Below, one piece after another: positions 38,727 through 46,557 of a DNA stretch of 64,000 bases. The stretch's first letter is position 1. Every line of letters starts with the position of its first letter. Source of the DNA: Propioniciclava flava (lineage in GTDB: Bacteria > Actinomycetota > Actinomycetes > Propionibacteriales > Propionibacteriaceae). The notes beneath the pieces were generated by a model. The model was not told where the DNA came from, did no database searches, and worked only from the letters and a program-made list of their open reading frames with translations. The stretch covers positions 1-64,000 of the forward strand of contig NZ_PPCV01000011.1 in NCBI RefSeq assembly GCF_004126535.1, in the 5' to 3' direction. The position numbers and the translations under genes were made by a program.

Positions 38727-39308
38727 TGGGAGATCGGCGAGGCGCTGGCCGAGCGCGGCATCACGATGCTGGACGCCCCCGTCTCGGGCGCCGAGCCCGG
38801 CGCGGTGGCCGGCACGCTCGCGATCATGGTCGGCGGCGACGAGACCGCGTTCGAGGCGCTGAAGCCGGTGCTGCTGCAGATGGGCGCGAGCGCGACCCGG
38901 GTGGGTCCGCTCGGTGCAGGCAACGTCGCCAAGCTGGCCAACCAGGCCATCGTCGCGGTGAACATCGCGGTGCTCGGCGAGGCTTTGGTGCTGGCGCACC
39001 GCGCTGGGGTCGACCCGGCGGCGGTGCTGGACGCCATCGGCGGGGGCCTGGCCGGCTCGAACGTGATGAAGGCGAAGGGGCCGATGATGCTGGCCGGCGG
39101 GTTCAACCCCGGCTTCCGCGTCGAACTTCACGCCAAGGACCTGGACAACGCCCTGGCGACCGGGCACGAGACGGCCACTCCGCTTCCTTTGACGGCGGCC
39201 GTCCGGGAGATGCTGGCCGCGCTGTCGGCGTCCGGTCAGGATGACCGCGACCACTCCGCGCTGGTGTCCTACTTCGAGCGGCTGTCGGGCACCGAACTGC
39301 CGCGCTGA
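38727..39308 (+). pseudogene. Tartronate semialdehyde reductase (GarR-like), C-terminal fragment
   Basis: The open frame encodes the last about 193 residues of a beta-hydroxyacid dehydrogenase of GarR type: LDAPVSGAEPGAVAGTLAIM, VAKLANQAIVAVNIAVLGEA (with the catalytic Lys in GNVAKLANQ), FNPGFRVELHAKDLDNAL and DHSALVSYFE. The NADP-binding Rossmann half of about 100 residues is missing, removed by the deletion that fused it to the DapA fragment. No own start or ribosome-binding site is apparent other than an internal ATG at 38766. It is not expected to be active. Confidence 0.85.
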
Positions 39309-39459
39309 ACAAGACTCCGGGCGGGGATCCCGTTACCCCGACCGGACGCCGTGCGGCCACGGGATCCTCCCGGCGCCGCCGCACGGCTCGGGCCACCGGC
39401 GTCCACCGCGCGCCGGTGGTTCGAGCGCCGTTCCCGCCGCTGCGGCGATATCGTGGATC

Positions 39460-39796
39460 ATGACTGACTTGGCCCCCACAACTGCGCGCCGGGGGACGCT
39501 ACTGCGTCATCGCCGCGGCGGTGCTCGTGCTCGCCCACGCCGGTGTCACCATGGCTTGGTCGAACGTTCAGCAGACCACGCCGACGCCACCGTGGGTCAC
39601 CACGGCGACGATGGTGTTCAGCTCGCTCCTCACCGTCCTGATGTTCGCGGCGCCCATGCTGCTGGTGATCGGCGTGGTGCTCATCCGACTGGCCGCCGTG
39701 CTTGAGGCCACGTTGAATGCGGCGTCTGCCCCCGAGGAGCCCGAGGAGTTCTTCGACGGCGACGATCAGACGGCCTGGGCTCCCGAGGACAGGTAG
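39460..39796 (+). pseudogene. Small membrane protein with frameshift in a G run
   Basis: The ATG at 39460 starts MTDLAPTTARRG, but the frame then turns into Arg/His-rich nonsense. Removing one G from the GGGGG at 39491-39495 joins this start to a good membrane-protein frame (RYCVIAAAVLVLAHAGVTMA, then MVFSSLLTVLMFAAPMLLVIGVVLIRLAAVL and an acidic tail EEPEEFFDGDD). That gives a two-helix protein of about 111 residues. This is either a real homopolymer frameshift or a sequencing error. The family is unknown. Confidence 0.55.
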
Positions 39797-39827
39797 TCGC
39801 TTGGGGTCGCCCCGCTCAGTCAGTGCG

Positions 39828-39910
39828 GAAGTCCTCGGCGGGCTAACTAGAAGTCCTCGGCGAGGTAGGGAGAAGTCCTCAGCGGTCAGGCGGGGAGGAA
39901 GTCCTCGCGC
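39828..39910. repeat. Tandem direct repeats of GAAGTCCTCGGCG
   Basis: GAAGTCCTCGGCG occurs at 39828 and 39850, GAAGTCCTCAGCG at 39872 and GAAGTCCTCGCGC at 39898. The start-to-start distances are 22, 22 and 26 bp. The last copy encodes the cupin C-terminus (EDFLPA on the minus strand) and the others lie just past its stop. It looks like partial duplication of the 3' end of the gene by slippage, though a protein-binding array cannot be excluded. Confidence 0.6.
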
Positions 39911-40134
39911 TGGGGGGTGAAGACGTCCACCAGGACCGTGTCGGCGTGGATGATCACGCCGTGAGGGACGTTCGGCGGGACGTAGTAGCTGGGGCCCGTG
40001 GTCAGGTGTTCGTCGGGCGTGCCCTCCATCAGCAGCGTCAGGTCGCCGGAGACGACGTAGCTCAGCAGCCGGCGCTGGGCGCCCTCGGGGGTGGTGACGG
40101 GCTCGACGTCCGCGCTGCGGGCGATGATCTGCAT
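39886..40134 (-). CDS. Small cupin-domain protein
   Basis: This 82-residue single-domain cupin has the beta-barrel pattern SYVVSGDLTLLMEG ... TGPSYYVPPNVPHGVIIHAD. A histidine that may bind metal is in PHGVIIH, but the first cupin motif lacks its usual HxH pair. It is the last gene of the eda-kdgK-SDR-flavoprotein-cupin operon, 56 bp after the flavoprotein. Such small cupins often act as sugar-acid isomerases or sensors, and the substrate is unknown. Its 3' end is involved in the tandem repeat. Confidence 0.75.
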   Translation of the reverse strand: MQIIARSADVEPVTTPEGAQRRLLSYVVSGDLTLLMEGTPDEHLTTGPSYYVPPNVPHGVIIHADTVLVDVFTPQREDFLPA

Positions 40135-40190
40135 GGGGTCCCCTTGTCGAGGCGTCCGGCGGCGGGTGCGTCGCCCCGCCGCCGGCACGC

Positions 40191-42236
40191 TCAGCCGATG
40201 TTCTTGTTCTCGCGGTAGGTGCGCCAGGTGTTCTCGAACGCCTCGGTCTGCTCGGGGACGGCGCGGCGCTCGCGCCAGCTGAACTCCGGCGCGTTCTCCC
40301 CGTCCCAGCTCGTCACCTGGATCACGTCGTCCAGCTTGCCGCCGTCCAGCCGCAGCCGGAACAGTTCGGGCAGCTCGGCCGTCACCGCGGCGTCCACGGT
40401 CGGGAGGGTGCCTTCGGGGTCGGTGTACAGCACCGAGCCGCGCGACAGGCCGCCGCTGTCGACGTAGTGCTCCATGGCGTTGAGGTAGACGTACTGGCTG
40501 GTCAGGATGTCCCGGATCAGGAACAGCCGGCTCACCGAGCGGCGGCTCTCGGGATCCGCGGCGATCGTCGCGTCGTACTCACCCAGCAGCCGCGTGATCT
40601 CCTCGCGCGCCTCGGCGACCGACTCTCGCGACCGGACGACGCCGGCCTTGTCGCTCATCAGCCTGCGCACGTGGGTCAGCAGTTCGTCGGTCGAGTCCGG
40701 TCCGGACGCCGCCCGCGCGGACGCGTCCTTCAGCAGGGACGCCGCCCGCTCGGCCACGGGGGAGGCGGCCGCGGCGAACGTGCCCTCGTCGACCGGATCC
40801 TGACGCCGCGCCTGGGCGATGTAGGACGCCGCCCGTGTGGCCCCGACCTGGCCCGAGTTCAGGGCCGCCCCGCCGGGGCGGTAGACGCCGTGGGCTCCGG
40901 CCGCCTCGCCGACCGGGAAGAAGCCGGCCAGGTTCGACTGCCACCACTGGTCGACCTCGAGCCCGCCGTTGTTGTGCTGGGCGCACACGGCGACCTCCAG
41001 CATGTCGGTCTCCAGGTCGACGCCCGGGTTGCGCTGCAGGTAGAACTCGTAGGCGGGCCGGTTCATGTGCTGCAGCCGCTGGATGGGCGTGCTGTCGCGC
41101 AGCTCGGTGACGCCGGTCGCCTCGAGGTAGGCGTAGGCCTCAGCCGACAGCTTCGAGGCGTCGAACGACTCCCGGGCGGGGTTGGAGCGGAAATCCAGCC
41201 ACACGCGGCGTCCGCGCAGCTTGGTCTCCTGGTAGACCAGCAGGTCGATCAGGGAACTGCCCTCGGGCGCCTTGCGGACGTCGAAGGGCCACTGGTAGCC
41301 CTTCAGGAAGATCCGGGTGAGCTGGTCGCCGTAGTCGGGCAGGAACTCGCCCAGGAACTCCCGGGCGTCGCCGCCGTCGGCGTCGGTGGAGACGAAGCGG
41401 GGGAGCGCCTGCATGTAGGTGCCCGACACGTTCCAGCGCGGGTGCACCGACGCCAGGCCGAACTGCCACTCGGTGAGGTTCTTGCCGTGGACGCCGGCGC
41501 GCAGCGCCGCGCCGTTGGCGCCCCACTGGCCGTTGGGGTAGACCGAGTCGGCATACATGCCGGCCGGGCCGCCCGTGGCGTAGACCAGGTTGGTGCAGCG
41601 CAGCAGCAGGAAGCGGCTCGGGTGGTCGGCGCCCACGTCCAGGCGGACGCACAGCAGCCCGACCACCGCCCCGTCGGAGACGACCAGGTCAACGACCCGG
41701 CACAGGTCGAGCACCTCGACGCGGTGCCCGTCGCGGACGCGTCCCTCGAGCTTCTCCACCATGGTGCGCGAGGTGTACGGACCCACCGAGGTGGCCCGCT
41801 GCCGCGGGTCGTGGTCGGTCTTGTAGCCGACGTACTCACCCGAGGCGTTGTGCGGGAACGGGACGCCGGACTCCACCAGGTGGAAGAACGCCCGCGGCGA
41901 CCAGGCCGCCTCGGCCAGGGCGATGTCGCCGTCCATCGAGCCGCCCGAGAACAGGGTCTCGGCCATCTCGCGCACCGAGTCGGGCTCGGCGCCGGACAGG
42001 GTCAGCTTGTAGTAGGTCTGCTTGTCCGACCCGGCGTTGCGGGACGCCCCCGCCCGCCGCTTGTCGGTCACCATGACCACGTCGCGCTGGCCCAGCATCA
42101 CGAGCCGGTCCGCGGCGCAGTAGCCCGCTGCTCCCGTCCCGACGACGACCGTGTTCGCGGTGACGATCGGGATGGATTGACCTGCCACACTCAGGTGGCC
42201 ACTGGCGTGGGCGTCGATCCAGTCGGCGTGGGTCAT
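40191..42236 (-). CDS. FAD-binding flavoprotein of the fumarate reductase/L-aspartate oxidase family
   Basis: This 681-residue flavoprotein has an FAD motif NTVVVGTGAAGYCAADRL near residue 28, the covalent/substrate region TSVGPYTSRTMVEKLEG, NLVYATGGPAGMYADSV, the C-terminal half-motif AQHNNGGLEVDQWW and GFFPVGEAAGAHGVYRPGGA, and a helical C-terminal domain as in SdhA/FrdA/NadB. No iron-sulfur or membrane-anchor subunit gene is adjacent. It sits in a sugar-acid operon only 7 bp after the SDR gene, so it may oxidise or reduce a sugar-acid intermediate. That is an inference and I know of no characterised match. Confidence 0.8.
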   Translation of the reverse strand: MTHADWIDAHASGHLSVAGQSIPIVTANTVVVGTGAAGYCAADRLVMLGQRDVVMVTDKRRAGASRNAGSDKQTYYKLTLSGAEPDSVREMAETLFSGGSMDGDIALAEAAWSPRAFFHLVESGVPFPHNASGEYVGYKTDHDPRQRATSVGPYTSRTMVEKLEGRVRDGHRVEVLDLCRVVDLVVSDGAVVGLLCVRLDVGADHPSRFLLLRCTNLVYATGGPAGMYADSVYPNGQWGANGAALRAGVHGKNLTEWQFGLASVHPRWNVSGTYMQALPRFVSTDADGGDAREFLGEFLPDYGDQLTRIFLKGYQWPFDVRKAPEGSSLIDLLVYQETKLRGRRVWLDFRSNPARESFDASKLSAEAYAYLEATGVTELRDSTPIQRLQHMNRPAYEFYLQRNPGVDLETDMLEVAVCAQHNNGGLEVDQWWQSNLAGFFPVGEAAGAHGVYRPGGAALNSGQVGATRAASYIAQARRQDPVDEGTFAAAASPVAERAASLLKDASARAASGPDSTDELLTHVRRLMSDKAGVVRSRESVAEAREEITRLLGEYDATIAADPESRRSVSRLFLIRDILTSQYVYLNAMEHYVDSGGLSRGSVLYTDPEGTLPTVDAAVTAELPELFRLRLDGGKLDDVIQVTSWDGENAPEFSWRERRAVPEQTEAFENTWRTYRENKNIG

Positions 42237-42243
42237 GGCGTCC

Positions 42244-43008
42244 TCACAAGGTCTTGATCTGCATGCCACCACCCACGGTGATGACATCTCCGGTCGAGTA
42301 GGGCATGCGTCCGGCGGTCAGTTGGGCGACGGCGCCGCCGACGTCACTGGGGCGTCCCCAGCGCGGCATGGGCACGGCGCCGGAGGCGAAGAAGGCGTCG
42401 TACTTCTCGGTGACGCCGGCTGTCATGTCGGTGGCGATGACGCCGGGGCGCACCTCATAGACCAGGATGCCTTCGGGGGCCAGTCGCACCGCCCACAACT
42501 GGGTCGCCATGCCCACGCCAGCCTTCGACAGGCAGTACTCACCCCGGTTGGTGGAGACAGTGTCGGCACTGATCGAGGACACGTTGACGATGGTCCCGGT
42601 GATCTCGCCCTCGGCCGGTGGGCCCTGGGCGATCATCACGTTGGCCACCTTCTGGGTCAGGAAGTAGGGCCCGCGCAGGTTGATCGCCATGACGCGGTCG
42701 TAGCTGTCCGGGGTTGCGTCGAGAAGATCGTCGCGCTGGGAGGGGGCGACGCCCGCGTTGTTGACCAGGGCGTCGATGCGTCCCCAGTCCGCGAGCGTCT
42801 CCTCGACATAACGAGCATGGTCGCCCAGGTCCGCGACGCTGCCTTGGGTGTAGCGCACCTCTCCCAGCGTCGCCAGATCGGCCAACACATCAGACGGGGC
42901 GGGGCGGGTCGCCATGATGGACACCCGCCAGCCCTCGCGCAGGAGCGCCTCGGTGATCCCGCGGCCAATGCCGCGGTTACCGCCAGTGACCAGGGCGACC
43001 TTGCTCAT
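42244..43008 (-). CDS. SDR-family oxidoreductase (FabG/KduD-like)
   Basis: This 254-residue classical short-chain dehydrogenase has the NAD motif TGGNRGIGRG, NNAG in VNNAGVAPS, Ser in VNVSSISADT and the YxxxK pair in EYCLSKAGV. The neighbourhood (kdgK 16 bp upstream, flavoprotein 7 bp downstream) suggests it works on a keto-deoxy sugar acid, as KduD does, rather than in fatty-acid synthesis. It is complete and in the middle of a five-gene operon. Confidence 0.88.
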   Translation of the reverse strand: MSKVALVTGGNRGIGRGITEALLREGWRVSIMATRPAPSDVLADLATLGEVRYTQGSVADLGDHARYVEETLADWGRIDALVNNAGVAPSQRDDLLDATPDSYDRVMAINLRGPYFLTQKVANVMIAQGPPAEGEITGTIVNVSSISADTVSTNRGEYCLSKAGVGMATQLWAVRLAPEGILVYEVRPGVIATDMTAGVTEKYDAFFASGAVPMPRWGRPSDVGGAVAQLTAGRMPYSTGDVITVGGGMQIKTL

Positions 43009-43024
43009 GATGGTGAGCCTTCGC

Positions 43025-44125
43025 TCAGCGATCGACGCGGGCGCTACCGCCCCCGGCGAGCTTGAGGACCTCAGCCTTGGTGGCCATGGACGTGTCGCCG
43101 GGCGTGGTCATGGCGAGCGCGCCGTGGGCGGCACCGTATTCGAGGGCCGTCTGCAGGGGCTGGCCGTCGAGCAGGCCGAACGCCAGACCGGACGCGAAGG
43201 AATCCCCGCCCCCGACACGGTCGAAGATCTCCAGGCCTGGCCGCTGCGTCGACTGCAGCACACCAGTCTCCGCAGACCAGGCAATCGCCGCCCAGTCGTT
43301 GATCGTGGCGGTCTTGACCCCGCGCATCGTCGTGGCGATGACACCGAAGTTCGGGTAGGCCTTGGCCGCATTCGTGATCATCGCGGCGAAGCTCTCCAGG
43401 GGGAGCGCGCTGAGGTTCTCGTCGACGCCTTCGATCTCCAGCCCAAGGCTGGCGGTGAAGTCCTCCTCGTTGCCGATCATCACGTCGATGTGGGGCGCGA
43501 TGGTGGTGTTGACCTCGCGCGCCTTCTCCAGGCCGCCGATGGACTTCCACAGGCTGGGACGGTAGTTGAGGTCGTAGGAGACGACCGTGCCGTACTTCTT
43601 GGCGGCGGTGACGGCCGCGATGACGGTGTCGGCGGCGTCGGTGGAGAGCGCCGCGTAGATACCGCCGGTGTGCAGCCACCGGACACCCAACTCCCCGAAC
43701 AGGTAATCCCAGTCGACATCCTCGGGGCGCAGTTGAGCCGCCGCAGTGTTACCGCGGTCGGAGACCCCGACGGCGCCGCGAACACCGAAGCCGCGCTCGG
43801 TGAAGTTCAGGCCGTTGCGGACGGTTCGCCCGATGCCGTCGCTGGGACGCCACACGATGTGGCTGGCGTCCACGCCACCGGCCAGGATCATGTTCTCGAC
43901 GAGATGGCCCACCTCGTTGTCGACGAGTGCGGTGACGACGCCGGCGCGCAGGCCGAAGGCGCGCGACAGGCCGCGGGCCACGTTGTACTCGCCGCCGCCC
44001 TCCCACACGTCAAAGGAACGGGCGGTGCGGATCCGGCTCGCGCCCGGATCCAGGCGCAGCATGACCTCGCCGAGGGAGACGACGTCGTAGCGGCACTCCT
44101 CGGCCGGCCGCAGGGTGATCGCCAT
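43025..44125 (-). CDS. kdgK: 2-keto-3-deoxygluconate kinase-like PfkB sugar kinase
   Basis: This 366-residue ribokinase-family enzyme should phosphorylate 2-keto-3-deoxygluconate to KDPG. PfkB signatures are EGGGEYNVARGLSRAFGL near residue 43 and DRVGGGDSFASGLAFGLL near residue 305, with the catalytic Asp in GGGDSF. Its partner eda ends 2 bp upstream, strongly supporting the KDG assignment. The ATG is at 44125. Confidence 0.9.
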   Translation of the reverse strand: MAITLRPAEECRYDVVSLGEVMLRLDPGASRIRTARSFDVWEGGGEYNVARGLSRAFGLRAGVVTALVDNEVGHLVENMILAGGVDASHIVWRPSDGIGRTVRNGLNFTERGFGVRGAVGVSDRGNTAAAQLRPEDVDWDYLFGELGVRWLHTGGIYAALSTDAADTVIAAVTAAKKYGTVVSYDLNYRPSLWKSIGGLEKAREVNTTIAPHIDVMIGNEEDFTASLGLEIEGVDENLSALPLESFAAMITNAAKAYPNFGVIATTMRGVKTATINDWAAIAWSAETGVLQSTQRPGLEIFDRVGGGDSFASGLAFGLLDGQPLQTALEYGAAHGALAMTTPGDTSMATKAEVLKLAGGGSARVDR

Positions 44126-44127
44126 GC

Positions 44128-44766
44128 TCAGGCCCCCTTCAGCGACGTGACGAGTTCGACGGCCTCACGGCACAGTCGCTCGATGGTGGCGAAGTCGCCC
44201 GCCTTGACGGCGTCGCGCGGGCACATCCAGGAGCCGCCGCAGGCGGGGATCGCGGGCACGGCCAGGTAGTCGGCGATGTTCTTGGGGCCGATGCCGCCGG
44301 TGGGCACGAACGTCAGGTCCGGGAAGGGTGCCGCGAGGGCCTTGATCGCCGGGACGCCGCCGGACGTCTCTGCGGGGAAGAACTTGACGGCGTCCAGGCC
44401 CAGATCGAGGGCGGTGACGATTTCGGTGGCGGTGGCGATCCCGGGCAGGACGGCGACGCCGAGTTCCTGGGCGCGGCGCACGACGGCGGGGCTCAGGCCA
44501 GCGGACACGATGTAGGTGGCGCCAGCTTCGACGGCGCGGTCGACCTGCTCGGCGGTGTGGACGGTGCCAGCGCCAAGAATGATGTCGGGATTGGTGGCCA
44601 TGCGCGCGATCGCTTCAGCGGCGGCCGGGGTGCGGAAGGTGACCTCCGCGACCGGCAGGCCGCCGGCGACCAGCGCGTCGGCCAAGCCGGGGGCGCTGTA
44701 GGCGTCGTCGATGACGACAACCGGAATCAAAGAATGGCTAACGATGGGAGACAGACGGGCGTCCAT
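44128..44766 (-). CDS. eda: 2-keto-3-deoxy-6-phosphogluconate aldolase
   Basis: This 212-residue class I aldolase cleaves KDPG to pyruvate and glyceraldehyde 3-phosphate. It shows the catalytic Glu in VAEVTFRTPAAAEAI and the Schiff-base Lys in AVKFFPAE, followed by FVPTGGI. The ATG at 44766 lies 17 bp downstream of a LacI-type operator and heads the operon eda-kdgK-SDR-flavoprotein-cupin. It is the exit of the uronate/aldonate part into central metabolism. Confidence 0.94.
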   Translation of the reverse strand: MDARLSPIVSHSLIPVVVIDDAYSAPGLADALVAGGLPVAEVTFRTPAAAEAIARMATNPDIILGAGTVHTAEQVDRAVEAGATYIVSAGLSPAVVRRAQELGVAVLPGIATATEIVTALDLGLDAVKFFPAETSGGVPAIKALAAPFPDLTFVPTGGIGPKNIADYLAVPAIPACGGSWMCPRDAVKAGDFATIERLCREAVELVTSLKGA

Positions 44767-44783
44767 CACGGTCCTCTCGAGAC

Positions 44784-44797
44784 GGCAAGCGCTTTCC
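44784..44797. promoter_or_regulatory. LacI-type operator upstream of eda operon
   Basis: GGCAAGCGCTTTCC is a near-perfect palindrome around AAGCGCTT, 17 bp upstream of the eda start. It fits the same consensus as the sites at 26845, 28043, 35288 and 47739. Confidence 0.65.
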
Positions 44798-44888
44798 AAA
44801 GCACACTATCAGGCCCCTGCGCGACCAGGAATAGGTCGGGGCGAGGGGTATGCCCTCAGCTTATCGGACCTAGCTGCGGCAAGGGGGT

Positions 44889-45371
44889 TCAGCCGCGGTT
44901 CGCCCACGCCAGCCGCGCACCGGAGAGGTCCGCCCAGGTGCCCTCGAAGTCGATGCGGGCGACGGTGGCGGTAGGAAAGTGCGTACTCACGCGGGCGACG
45001 GCGTCGGGATCGCTGCCGGGGCCGGTGAGTTCGTCCACGAGGGCAGGAACGCCGGGAGCGTGGGCAACCAGCGCGGCAACCTGCACCGATGTCGCATCCA
45101 AGTCGGCCAGGGTGCGGGCGATCGTGACGGTAGAGGCGTCATAGAGGGCGTCGATCGACTCGACGGGGGCGCTCAGCCCCATTCCCTTGGCTGTCTCCTG
45201 GGCGCGATCGGCGGTGGAGGCCAGGATGATCTCGATGCCGGCGTGCGCCAGCATGTGGCCGAGCCGTGCGGCCTGCGCGAGCCCGCCGTCGGTGAGGCGG
45301 CGACCGCGATCGCCGCGTCCGTGGCCGGTGAACTCTGCCTCGCCATGCCGGATCAAAAACAGCCGCTTCAT
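44889..45371 (-). CDS. SixA-type phosphohistidine phosphatase (histidine phosphatase superfamily)
   Basis: This 160-residue protein has the histidine phosphatase signature MKRLFLIRHGEAE at the N-terminus (phosphohistidine in RHGE), a second block LTDGGLAQAARLGHMLAHAG and LVAHAPGVPALV with the other active-site His. The length matches SixA. It probably removes phosphate from a phosphohistidine protein or a small metabolite. It is not clearly part of the sugar-acid operon. Confidence 0.85.
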   Translation of the reverse strand: MKRLFLIRHGEAEFTGHGRGDRGRRLTDGGLAQAARLGHMLAHAGIEIILASTADRAQETAKGMGLSAPVESIDALYDASTVTIARTLADLDATSVQVAALVAHAPGVPALVDELTGPGSDPDAVARVSTHFPTATVARIDFEGTWADLSGARLAWANRG

Positions 45372-45420
45372 GGCGTCAAGGCTAGAGGTTTGCCGCTCAA
45401 TGTCGGGCTAGGGCGGCCCG

Positions 45421-45480
45421 CTCGGGACGCTGTTGTGGCGTCCCGAGGGGTTCCCCCGTGCGTCGTCCCCCAAGGGACGA
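45421..45480 (-). terminator. Two adjacent hairpins after the LLM oxidoreductase gene
   Basis: CTCGGGACGC/GCGTCCCGAG (45421-45447, loop of 7) and TCGTCCC/GGGACGA (45463-45480, loop of 4) lie between the LLM oxidoreductase stop at 45492 and the sixA-like start at 45371. Read on the minus strand they are placed to end transcription from the LLM gene. This argues that sixA has its own promoter. Confidence 0.6.
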
Positions 45481-45491
45481 GGTCAGATGCC

Positions 45492-46514
45492 TCAGCGCCA
45501 GCCGAGGCCGGGCGCAACCATGGTCAGGATGTTGCCTAGGGCGCGCACGTTGTAGTCCACCCCGAGTTGGCTTGGGATGGTCAGCAAGAGGGTGTCGGCG
45601 GCCTGGATGGCCTCATCCTCGGCGAGTTCGGCGATGAGCTGGTCGGGCTCGGCGGCGTAGCTGCGTCCAAAGATGGCGGCCCCGTTGTCGAGTTGGCCGA
45701 TCTGGTCGGAACTGCTGCGGTCGGCGCCGAAATAGCGACGATCCTCATCGTTGACCAGGGCGAAGATCGAGCGGCTCACCGAGACGCGCGGCTGGAAGTC
45801 GTGACCGGCCTCTTTCCAAGCGGCGCGGAACGCTTCGATCTGCTTGCGCTGCTGAACGTGGAACGGCTCCTCGGACTCGTGGTCTTTCAAGGTGGAGCTC
45901 ATCAGGTTCATGCCCTGCTGAGCGGCCCAGACCGCGGTGGCATTGGATCCTGCGCCCCACCAGATCCGTCGACGCAGCCCGGGGGACTGCGGCTCGATGC
46001 CCAGGGGGCCTGCGTACGGGTTGGGGAACATCGGCCTCGGGTTGGGCTCGGCGAAGCGGGCCCCGTCGATGACCTTGAGGTAGGTCTCGGTGTTGGCCCT
46101 GGCGACGTCGGCCATGGTCATACCCTCAGGCGCGTCATAGCCGAAGTAGCGCCAGCCGTCGATGACCTGCTCGGGCGAACCGCGGCTCACGCCGAGTTGG
46201 AGCCGCCCTTCGGAGATGAGGTCGGCGGCGGCGGAGTCCTCGGCCATGTAGAGGGGGTTCTCGTAGCGCATGTCGATGACGCCGGTCCCGATCTCGATCG
46301 TGGACGTCTTCGCGCCGATGGCGGCCAGCAGCGGGAAGGGTGATCCCAGTTGGCGCGCATAGTGATGGACGCGGAAGTAGGCGCCGTCGACGCCGATCTC
46401 CTCGGCGGCCACGGATAGGTCGATCGATTGGTGGAGCACCTCGCTGGCGGAGCGCGTCCCGCTCTGCGGATGGGGGGACCAGTGTCCGAAGGACAAGAAT
46501 CCAATCTTCTTCAT
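45492..46514 (-). CDS. LLM-class flavin-dependent oxidoreductase
   Basis: This 340-residue bacterial-luciferase-like TIM-barrel protein has the N-terminal MKKIGFLSFGHWSPH, the core GVDGAYFRVHHYARQ and SPFPLLAAIGAKTSTIEIGTGV, and the usual LGVSRGSPEQVIDGWRYFG-type FMN-phosphate site. Such enzymes use FMN or F420. The substrate is unknown. It lies 43 bp after a Gfo/Idh/MocA gene in the same direction, so they may form an operon behind the LacI-type operator at 47739. Confidence 0.88.
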   Translation of the reverse strand: MKKIGFLSFGHWSPHPQSGTRSASEVLHQSIDLSVAAEEIGVDGAYFRVHHYARQLGSPFPLLAAIGAKTSTIEIGTGVIDMRYENPLYMAEDSAAADLISEGRLQLGVSRGSPEQVIDGWRYFGYDAPEGMTMADVARANTETYLKVIDGARFAEPNPRPMFPNPYAGPLGIEPQSPGLRRRIWWGAGSNATAVWAAQQGMNLMSSTLKDHESEEPFHVQQRKQIEAFRAAWKEAGHDFQPRVSVSRSIFALVNDEDRRYFGADRSSSDQIGQLDNGAAIFGRSYAAEPDQLIAELAEDEAIQAADTLLLTIPSQLGVDYNVRALGNILTMVAPGLGWR

Positions 46515-46557
46515 GTTTCAACTAACGCCGGGGGTGGGGCGTTCATTCCCGACACCG

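Noticed and set aside
40467-42257. 596-codon open frame on the plus strand opposite the flavoprotein
   Set aside because: Antisense shadow of a gene with clear FAD-binding motifs. There is no recognisable domain and no ribosome-binding site.
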